Below, piece by piece: positions 57,474 through 64,000 of a stretch of 64,000 bases of DNA. The notes beneath the pieces were generated by a model, which did not search any database, was not told the DNA's origin, and saw only the letters and a list, made by a program, of their open reading frames with translations. The position numbers and the translations under genes are program-made. The first letter of the stretch is position 1. Each line of letters begins with the position of its first letter. Origin of the DNA: Caenispirillum bisanense (GTDB lineage: Bacteria > Pseudomonadota > Alphaproteobacteria > Rhodospirillales > Rhodospirillaceae); contig NZ_OCNJ01000003.1 in NCBI RefSeq assembly GCF_900230255.1, positions 166,885 through 230,884 on the forward strand. The letters are read 5' to 3'.

Positions 57474-59399
57474 ATGTACGTCGCAGCCATCTTCCTGCCG
57501 CTTCTCGGCGCGATCGTCGCCGGTTTCGGCCGCCACATCCTCGGCGACCGGGGGGCCCAGATCGTCACCATCTCCGGTGTCGGCATCGCGGCCATCCTCA
57601 GCGTCTTCATCTTCTTCGACGTGGCCCTCGGCGACAACAAGCTGGTGGTCGTCGAGCTGTTCACCTGGATCGCCTCCGGCGACATGGACGCCAAGTGGGC
57701 CCTGCGCATCGACACGCTGACGGCGGTCATGCTCATCGTGGTGAACTGGGTGTCGTTCATGGTGCACCTGTACTCGGTCGGGTACATGCACCACGACCCC
57801 TCGATCCCGCGCTTCCAGGCCTACCTGTCGTTCTTCACCTTCGCCATGCTGATGCTGGTGACGGCGGACAACCTCATCCAGCTGTTCTTCGGCTGGGAAG
57901 GCGTGGGTGTCGCCTCCTACCTGCTGATCGGCTTCTGGTACCACAAGCAGTCGGCCAACGCGGCGGCCATGAAGGCCTTCCTGGTCAACCGCGTGGGTGA
58001 CTTCGGCTTCGCCCTCGGCATCGCCGGCGTCTTCTTCCTGTTCGACACCGTGAACTTCCAGGAGATCTTCGAGCGGGCACCCGAGTTCGCCGAGACTACC
58101 GTGGTGTTCTTCGGCATCGAATGGCACGCCCTGACGATCATCGCGATCCTCCTGTTCATCGGCGCCATGGGCAAGTCGGCCCAGCTCGGCCTGCACACCT
58201 GGCTGCCGGACGCCATGGAAGGCCCGACGCCGGTCTCCGCGCTCATCCACGCGGCGACCATGGTGACCGCCGGCGTGTTCATGGTCACCCGCATGTCGCC
58301 GCTGTTCGAGCTGGCGCCGACCGCGCTCATGCTGGTCACCATCATCGGCGCGCTGACGGCCTTCTTCGCCGCGACAGTTGGTTGCGTGCAGAACGACATC
58401 AAGCGCGTCATCGCCTACTCGACCTGCTCGCAGCTCGGCTACATGTTCTTCGCCATCGGCGTGTCGGCCTACCAGGCCGCCATCTTCCACCTGATGACGC
58501 ACGCCTTCTTCAAGGCCCTGCTGTTCCTCGGCGCCGGCTCGGTGATCCACGCCATGTCCGACGAGCAGGACATCCGCAAGATGGGCGGCATCTGGAAGCA
58601 CATCAAGCTGACCTACGCCATGATGTGGATCGGGTCGCTCGCGCTCGCCGGTGTGCCGTTCTTCGCCGGCTACTTCTCCAAGGACATGATCCTGGAGGCC
58701 GCCTACGGCGCCCACAGCGGTGTCGGCCAGTTCGCCTTCTGGATGGGCATCGCCGCCGCCTTCATGACCGCCTTCTACTCCTGGCGCCTGCTGATCCTGG
58801 TGTTCCACGGCAAGCCGCGCGCCGACGAGTACGTCATGAGCCACATCCACGAGAGCCCGGCCGTCATGACCGTGCCCCTCATGGTGCTGGCTGTCGGTGC
58901 GGTGTTCGCGGGCTATGTCGGCTACGACATGTTCATCGGCCACGGCATGGAAGCCTTCTGGGGCGAAGCCATCGCGCGCAGCGGGTTCGACGCCATCGAG
59001 GCGGCGCACCACGTTCCCGGCTGGGTGCCGCTGGCACCGACCGTGGTCGGCCTGACGGGCATCGCCATGGCCTACGTGTTCTACCTGTTCGCCCCGGGCA
59101 TCCCGAAGGCGCTGGCGAGCACCTTCGCCCCGGTCCACCGCTTCCTGCTGAACAAGTGGTACTTCGACGAGCTGTACGACGCGATCTTCGTGCGCCCGAC
59201 CTGGTACCTCGGCCGCGGCTTCTGGAAGTCGGGTGACGGTGCCCTGATCGACGGCGTCGGCCCGGACGGCATCGCCGCCGCGGCCAAGGGCGTGGCGCAG
59301 CGTCTGTCGAAGATGCAGTCCGGTTACGTCTTCCACTACGCCTTCTTCATGATCGCGGGCCTGTTCGGCTTCGTGACCTGGTACATGATCAAGGGATGA
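57474..59399 (+). CDS. nuoL: NADH-quinone oxidoreductase subunit L
   Basis: 641 residues. Antiporter-like proton pump with [38 protein letters not shown] and the essential [11 protein letters not shown] lysine. The C-terminal part forms the long amphipathic helix along the membrane arm. A large antisense frame here is a codon-composition artefact. Confidence 0.97.
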   Translation: MYVAAIFLPLLGAIVAGFGRHILGDRGAQIVTISGVGIAAILSVFIFFDVALGDNKLVVVELFTWIASGDMDAKWALRIDTLTAVMLIVVNWVSFMVHLYSVGYMHHDPSIPRFQAYLSFFTFAMLMLVTADNLIQLFFGWEGVGVASYLLIGFWYHKQSANAAAMKAFLVNRVGDFGFALGIAGVFFLFDTVNFQEIFERAPEFAETTVVFFGIEWHALTIIAILLFIGAMGKSAQLGLHTWLPDAMEGPTPVSALIHAATMVTAGVFMVTRMSPLFELAPTALMLVTIIGALTAFFAATVGCVQNDIKRVIAYSTCSQLGYMFFAIGVSAYQAAIFHLMTHAFFKALLFLGAGSVIHAMSDEQDIRKMGGIWKHIKLTYAMMWIGSLALAGVPFFAGYFSKDMILEAAYGAHSGVGQFAFWMGIAAAFMTAFYSWRLLILVFHGKPRADEYVMSHIHESPAVMTVPLMVLAVGAVFAGYVGYDMFIGHGMEAFWGEAIARSGFDAIEAAHHVPGWVPLAPTVVGLTGIAMAYVFYLFAPGIPKALASTFAPVHRFLLNKWYFDELYDAIFVRPTWYLGRGFWKSGDGALIDGVGPDGIAAAAKGVAQRLSKMQSGYVFHYAFFMIAGLFGFVTWYMIKG

Positions 59400-59406
59400 C
59401 CCCACG

Positions 59407-60921
59407 ATGACCGATCTGCCCCTTCTGACGATCATCACGTTCCTGCCGCTCGTCGGCGCCGGGTTCATCCTGTTCGTGCGCGGCGGCGAGGCCCAGGTGG
59501 CCTCTAACGCCCGCAACGTGGCGCTGCTGACGTCCATCGCGACGTTCGTGCTGTCGCTGTTCCTGTGGTTCAACTTCGACAGCTCCACCGCCGACTACCA
59601 GTTCGTCGAGCGGGCGGAGTGGCTGCCGGCCTTCAACATCGCCTACAGCATGGGCATCGACGGCATCTCGCTGTTCTTCGTCCTGCTGTCGACCTTCCTG
59701 ACGCCGCTGTGCATCCTGTCGAGCTGGGAAGCCGTCACCAAGCGCGTGAAGGAATACATGATCGCCTTCCTGGTCCTCGAGACCATGATGATCGGCATGT
59801 TCTGCGCGCTGGACGCCTTCCTGTTCTACATCTTCTTCGAAGCGGTCCTGATCCCGATGTTCATCATCATCGGTGTCTGGGGTGGTCCGCGCCGCGTCTA
59901 CGCCGCGTTCAAGTTCTTCCTCTACACGCTGCTCGGCTCGGTGCTGATGCTGCTGGCCTTCCTGACCATGTACTTCCATGCGGGCACCAGCGACATCCCG
60001 ACCCTGATGACGACGCAGTTCGCCTACGGCATGCAGATCTGGCTGTGGCTCGCCATCTTCGCCTCCTTCGCCGTGAAGGTGCCCATGTGGCCGGTGCACA
60101 CCTGGCTGCCGGACGCCCACGTGGAGGCGCCGACTGCCGGCTCCGTCATCCTGGCCGGCGTGCTGCTGAAGATGGGCGGCTACGGCTTCCTGCGCTTCTC
60201 GGTGCCCATGCTGCCGGAGGCCACCGAGGCCTTCACGCCCATGGTCTACACCCTGTCGGTGGTCGCCATCATCTACACCTCCATGGTCGCTCTCGTGCAG
60301 AACGACATGAAGAAGATGATCGCCTACTCGTCCGTCGCCCACATGGGCATGGTCACCATCGGCATCTTCGCCATGACGCAGCAGGCCGTGGAAGGCGCCA
60401 TCTTCCAGATGCTGTCGCACGGCATCGTGTCGGGCGCGCTGTTCCTCTGCGTCGGCGTCGTCTACGACCGCCTGCACACCCGCGAGATCGCGCGCTACGG
60501 CGGTCTGGCAAACAACATGCCCAAGTACGCCCTGGTGTTCATGGTGTTCATGATGGCCTCGGTCGGCCTGCCCGGCACCGCCGGCTTCGTCGGCGAGTTC
60601 CTGATCATCGTCGGCGTGTTCCAGGTGAACACCTGGGTGGCCCTGCTGGCCGCCACCGGCCTGATCCTGGGCGCCATGTACATGCTGTGGCTGTACCGCA
60701 GCGTCGTGTTCGGCAAGCTCGAGAAGGACGAGGTCAAGGCCATGCTCGACCTGTCCAAGCGCGAGATCGCCATCGTCGCCCCGCTCATCGTCATGGTGCT
60801 GTGGATGGGCATCTACCCGTCCAGCTTCCTCGAGCCCATGAGCGTGTCGGTGACCAACCTGATCACCAAGTACCAGACGGCCCTCGAGGCCGCCGGCAGC
60901 CTGCCGCTGGCCACCCGCTGA
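59407..60921 (+). CDS. nuoM: NADH-quinone oxidoreductase subunit M
   Basis: 504 residues. Second antiporter-like subunit, with [37 protein letters not shown] and [15 protein letters not shown]. Seven bases after nuoL. Confidence 0.97.
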   Translation: MTDLPLLTIITFLPLVGAGFILFVRGGEAQVASNARNVALLTSIATFVLSLFLWFNFDSSTADYQFVERAEWLPAFNIAYSMGIDGISLFFVLLSTFLTPLCILSSWEAVTKRVKEYMIAFLVLETMMIGMFCALDAFLFYIFFEAVLIPMFIIIGVWGGPRRVYAAFKFFLYTLLGSVLMLLAFLTMYFHAGTSDIPTLMTTQFAYGMQIWLWLAIFASFAVKVPMWPVHTWLPDAHVEAPTAGSVILAGVLLKMGGYGFLRFSVPMLPEATEAFTPMVYTLSVVAIIYTSMVALVQNDMKKMIAYSSVAHMGMVTIGIFAMTQQAVEGAIFQMLSHGIVSGALFLCVGVVYDRLHTREIARYGGLANNMPKYALVFMVFMMASVGLPGTAGFVGEFLIIVGVFQVNTWVALLAATGLILGAMYMLWLYRSVVFGKLEKDEVKAMLDLSKREIAIVAPLIVMVLWMGIYPSSFLEPMSVSVTNLITKYQTALEAAGSLPLATR

Positions 60922-60938
60922 GGACGTGAGGGAGACCA

Positions 60939-62384
60939 ATGACAATGACCTCGGCTCTTAACCTGAGCGCCGTTCTGCCGGAGATCGTGCTGGCGCTGTC
61001 GGGCATGGCTCTGCTCATGTTCGGCGTGTTCAGCAAGGGCGACACCACCCGCTCCGTCGGTTGGCTCGCCGTGATCGCCTTCGTGGTCGCCGCCGTCCTG
61101 GTGCTGACCGGTGCGCCGGACCAGCTGGTGTTCGGTGGCGCCTTCATCGTCGACAGCTTCGCCGTCTTCTCCAAGGTGCTGATCCTGGGCGGTGCCGCCC
61201 TGATCCTCATCATGGCGCTGCAGTGGCTGGAGGCGGAGAAGATCGGCCGCTTCGAATTCGCCATCGTCCTGCTGTTCGGCACCACCGGCATGCTGATGAT
61301 GGTGAGCGCCAACGACCTGATGTCGCTCTACCTCGGCCTCGAGCTGCAGTCGCTGGCGGCCTACGTGGTCGCCGCCTTCAACCGCGACAACCTGCGCTCC
61401 ACCGAAGCGGGCCTGAAGTACTTCGTGCTCGGCTCGGTGGCCTCGGGCCTGCTGCTGTTCGGCATGAGCTTCGTCTACGGCTTCGCCGGCACCACCACCT
61501 TCATCGGCATCGCCGAGGGCCTGAGCCACGGCCACGCCTCCACCGGCGTCCTGGTGGGCCTGGTGTTCATGCTGGCCGGCCTGTCGTTCAAGATCTCGGC
61601 GGCGCCCTTCCACATGTGGACGCCCGACGTCTACGAGGGTGCGCCGACGCCGGTCACCGCCTTCTTCGCCATCGCCCCCAAGGTCGCGGCCCTGGCCCTG
61701 ATGGCCCGCGTCTTGCTCGGCCCGTTCGAGGCCATGGCGGACCAGTGGCAGCAGGTGGTGTGGTTCGTCGCCGTGCTGTCCATGTTCATCGGCGGCTTCG
61801 CGGCGATCACCCAGACCAACATCAAGCGTCTGATGGCCTATTCCTCCATCGGCCACGTCGGCTACGCGCTGATCGGTCTGGCCGTGGCGGACCAGGAGGG
61901 CGTGCGCGGCATGCTCATCTACCTGGCCATCTACCTGTTCATGAACGTCGGCACCTTCGCCGTCATCCTGTCCATGCGCCACAAGGGCCGCGCCACCGAG
62001 AACATCTCGGACCTCGCGGGCCTGTCCAAGACGCATCCGATGATGGCCCTGTGGCTCGCCGTCTTCATGTTCTCCATGGCGGGCATCCCGCCGCTGGCCG
62101 GCTTCTTCGGCAAGCTCTACGTCTTCCTGGCCGCCATTCAGGCCGAGATGTACGGGCTCGCGGTCATCGGCGTGCTCACCAGCGTGGTGTCGGCCTTCTA
62201 CTACATCCGCATCATCAAGGTGATGTACTTCGACGAGCCGGTGGAAGCCTTCGACCGTCCGACCAAGGCGACGAGCGCCATCCTCGGCCTGTGCGGCCTG
62301 TTCGTCACCCTGTTCATCCTGTACCCGGCGCCGATCCTGGGTGCCGCCGAGGCCGCCGCCGCCTCCCTGTTCTCCGCCGGCTGA
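60939..62384 (+). CDS. nuoN: NADH-quinone oxidoreductase subunit N
   Basis: 481 residues; a second ATG two codons in (60945) is an alternative start. Third antiporter-like subunit, with [40 protein letters not shown] and [16 protein letters not shown]. Last subunit gene of complex I. Confidence 0.97.
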   Translation: MTMTSALNLSAVLPEIVLALSGMALLMFGVFSKGDTTRSVGWLAVIAFVVAAVLVLTGAPDQLVFGGAFIVDSFAVFSKVLILGGAALILIMALQWLEAEKIGRFEFAIVLLFGTTGMLMMVSANDLMSLYLGLELQSLAAYVVAAFNRDNLRSTEAGLKYFVLGSVASGLLLFGMSFVYGFAGTTTFIGIAEGLSHGHASTGVLVGLVFMLAGLSFKISAAPFHMWTPDVYEGAPTPVTAFFAIAPKVAALALMARVLLGPFEAMADQWQQVVWFVAVLSMFIGGFAAITQTNIKRLMAYSSIGHVGYALIGLAVADQEGVRGMLIYLAIYLFMNVGTFAVILSMRHKGRATENISDLAGLSKTHPMMALWLAVFMFSMAGIPPLAGFFGKLYVFLAAIQAEMYGLAVIGVLTSVVSAFYYIRIIKVMYFDEPVEAFDRPTKATSAILGLCGLFVTLFILYPAPILGAAEAAAASLFSAG

Positions 62385-62405
62385 CGGGGAGGGGAGACGG
62401 GCGCC

Positions 62406-63227
62406 TTGACACACCCCGTCCTGCCGCCGGGCTGGCGGCTCGCGGCCCACGCGACGCTCGACAGCACCAACGCCGAACTCCGCCGCCTCTCCGAAGGGAG
62501 GGGCGGCGCGGCGTCTGGGGCCGTGGGCATGGCGCCGGGCGTCGACGAAGGGCTGATCGTCCAGGCCGACGTGCAGACCGCCGGCCGCGGCCGCCGCGGC
62601 CGCGTGTGGCAGAGCCCGGCCGGCAACCTGTCGTGCTCGGTGCTGGTGCGGGTCGGCGGAGCCTGGGGCGAGGCCGGCCAGTTGTCTTTCGTCGTCGGCA
62701 TCGCCCTGCACGAGGCGCTGGCGGCGCTGGCGCCCGGCCTGCCGCTCACGCTGAAATGGCCCAACGACGTGTTGCTCGACGGCCGCAAGCTCGCCGGCAT
62801 CCTGCTGGAAACCGCCTTCGAGCCGGCCGAGCCGCCGGGACACGGCTTCGTCATCGTCGGTACCGGCGTCAATCTGGCGACGGCGCCGGCCGCTGGCGAG
62901 CCGCTCTATCCGGTGGCGACGCTGGCCGAAGCGGGCGTTGCCGTCACGCCGCTCGCCGTGGTCGGCCTCTATGCAGAGGCGCTGGCGGGCTGGCTGGCGC
63001 GCTGGCGGACCGAGGGCTTCGGCCCGGTGCGGGAGCGCTGGCTGGCCGTCGCCCACGGTGTCGGCGGCCCCGTCACGGCCCGACTGGCCGACGGTCGGGA
63101 ACTCACCGGCACCTTCGCAGCCCTCGACACCGACGGGGCATTGCTGTTGCGCACGGCCGACGGCGGCACGACCCGCATCCTGGCCGGCGACGTGTTCTTC
63201 GGCCCCAAGGCCGGCGGAGGCACCTGA
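62406..63227 (+). CDS. birA: Biotin--protein ligase
   Basis: 273 residues from TTG at 62406, after GGGGAGGGGAGACGG; no better start exists before the conserved region. Ligase motifs [16 protein letters not shown] and [20 protein letters not shown]. No N-terminal helix-turn-helix, so a monofunctional enzyme that biotinylates carboxylases and does not repress genes. The stop shares one base with coaX. The order nuoN-birA-coaX is common in alphaproteobacteria. Confidence 0.92.
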   Translation: MTHPVLPPGWRLAAHATLDSTNAELRRLSEGRGGAASGAVGMAPGVDEGLIVQADVQTAGRGRRGRVWQSPAGNLSCSVLVRVGGAWGEAGQLSFVVGIALHEALAALAPGLPLTLKWPNDVLLDGRKLAGILLETAFEPAEPPGHGFVIVGTGVNLATAPAAGEPLYPVATLAEAGVAVTPLAVVGLYAEALAGWLARWRTEGFGPVRERWLAVAHGVGGPVTARLADGRELTGTFAALDTDGALLLRTADGGTTRILAGDVFFGPKAGGGT

Positions 63228-63994
63228 TGCTGCTGGCCATCGATTGCGGCAACACCAACATCGTCTTCGCCGTGTTCGACGGCGAGCAGGTGAAGGGCGA
63301 GTGGCGATCCTCCACCGCCGCCGACCGTACCGCCGACGAATACGGCGTGTGGCTGACGCTGCTCCTCGGCACGGCGGGGCTGAAGCCGGCCGACATCTCG
63401 GCCGCCATCGTCGCCAGCGTCGTGCCGGCCAACGTCTTCACCCTGAAGACCCTGTGCCGCCGCTACTTCGGCTGCGAGCCGCTGGTGGTGGGCGAGCCGG
63501 AGGTGAAACTCGGCCTCGCGGTGCTGCTGGACCGGCCCGAGGAAGTGGGCGCCGACCGGCTGGTGAACGCGGTCGCGGCGCATGCCCGCTACAAGGGGCC
63601 GCTCATCGTCATCGATTTCGGAACGGCGACCACCTTCGACGTGGTGGCCGAGAACGGCGACTACCTGGGCGGCGCCATCGCGCCCGGCATCAATCTGTCG
63701 CTGGAAGCGTTGCACATGGCGGCGGCGAAACTGCCGCGCATCGCCGTCGGGCGCCCCAAGGGCGTCGTCGGCAAATCCACCGTGCCGGCCATGCAGTCCG
63801 GCGTCTACTGGGGGTACGTGGGCTTGATCGAGGGGCTCGTCCGCCGCATCTCGGAGGAGATCGGCACCGCCGCGACGGTGGTGGCGACCGGCGGCCTCGC
63901 GCCCCTGTTCATGGAAGCGACCGACGTCATCCACCATCTGGACCAGGATCTGACCCTCCGGGGCCTGCTCGAAATTCACCGCAGAAACGTCTAA
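63227..63994 (+). CDS. coaX: Type III pantothenate kinase
   Basis: 255 residues. ATP-binding motif [15 protein letters not shown] at the start, the pantothenate site [28 protein letters not shown] and [11 protein letters not shown]. First step of coenzyme A synthesis; type III enzymes need a monovalent cation and are not feedback-inhibited by CoA. The window ends six bases after the stop. Confidence 0.95.
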   Translation: MLLAIDCGNTNIVFAVFDGEQVKGEWRSSTAADRTADEYGVWLTLLLGTAGLKPADISAAIVASVVPANVFTLKTLCRRYFGCEPLVVGEPEVKLGLAVLLDRPEEVGADRLVNAVAAHARYKGPLIVIDFGTATTFDVVAENGDYLGGAIAPGINLSLEALHMAAAKLPRIAVGRPKGVVGKSTVPAMQSGVYWGYVGLIEGLVRRISEEIGTAATVVATGGLAPLFMEATDVIHHLDQDLTLRGLLEIHRRNV

Positions 63995-64000
63995 GGGAAG

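Noticed and set aside
57135-59588. 817-codon open frame on the minus strand opposite nuoL
   Set aside because: It is antisense to a clearly coding complex I gene. The product is His/Asp/Glu/Gly-biased and repetitive in composition, as expected for the reverse strand of high-GC coding DNA.
60813-63056. 747-codon minus-strand frame opposite nuoN and birA
   Set aside because: Antisense shadow with Gln/His/Gly-rich composition; both plus-strand genes are certain.

Overview
This window is chromosomal DNA from a high-GC alphaproteobacterium, most likely a Rhodospirillales-type organism. The evidence is the trigger factor-clpP-clpX-lon-hupB-tRNA-Val block, the fourteen-gene nuo operon followed by birA and coaX, a complete PQQ pathway, and a rhodoquinone-type methyltransferase gene. 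The species cannot be fixed from the sequence alone. No rRNA, insertion sequence, phage gene or CRISPR array was seen.

Layout. (1) 1-5.7 kb: the end of an ArsR-type regulator, then a four-gene YbhGFSR-type ABC exporter. (2) 5.7-9.4 kb, minus strand: a three-subunit molybdenum aldehyde oxidoreductase (PaoABC type). (3) 9.6-10.2 kb: an unrecognised 202-residue protein. (4) 10.2-30 kb: a large quinoprotein alcohol-oxidation locus. Its minus-strand arm holds a PQQ-associated ABC transporter set, a beta-propeller protein, a CXXCW protein, a FIST protein and a NahK-like hybrid kinase. Its plus-strand arm holds aldehyde dehydrogenase, a DUF779 protein, cytochrome c550 PedF, a MoxJ-like binding protein, a SoxYZ-like carrier, a metallohydrolase, pqqABCDE, a PQQ alcohol dehydrogenase with the Asp-x-Asp signature of lanthanide enzymes, and a LuxR-type response regulator. 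(5) 30-31.4 kb: a soluble globin-coupled chemotaxis transducer. (6) 31.6-39.2 kb: tRNA-Leu, tig, clpP, clpX, lon, hupB and tRNA-Val. (7) 39.2-47.6 kb: an anaerobic-respiration block with a TorD-family chaperone, a small unknown protein, fumarate reductase frdABCD, a cytochrome b with an octaheme cytochrome c, the rhodoquinone methyltransferase RquA and a Coq10/RatA-like protein. (8) 48.1-64 kb: nuoA-N, birA and coaX.

How the parts fit. In region 4, alcohols are oxidised in the periplasm by the quinoprotein, electrons pass to PedF, and the aldehyde is oxidised by ExaC and possibly by the molybdenum oxidoreductase. The hybrid kinase and response regulator probably control the locus. In region 7, RquA would make rhodoquinone, a low-potential quinone suited to driving fumarate reductase, while complex I (region 8) supplies electrons to the quinone pool. 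The anaerobic block sits between tRNA-Val and nuoA, which are often close neighbours in alphaproteobacteria. It shares a 523-base divergent control region with nuo that contains two back-to-back candidate promoters and a hairpin-rich nuo leader.
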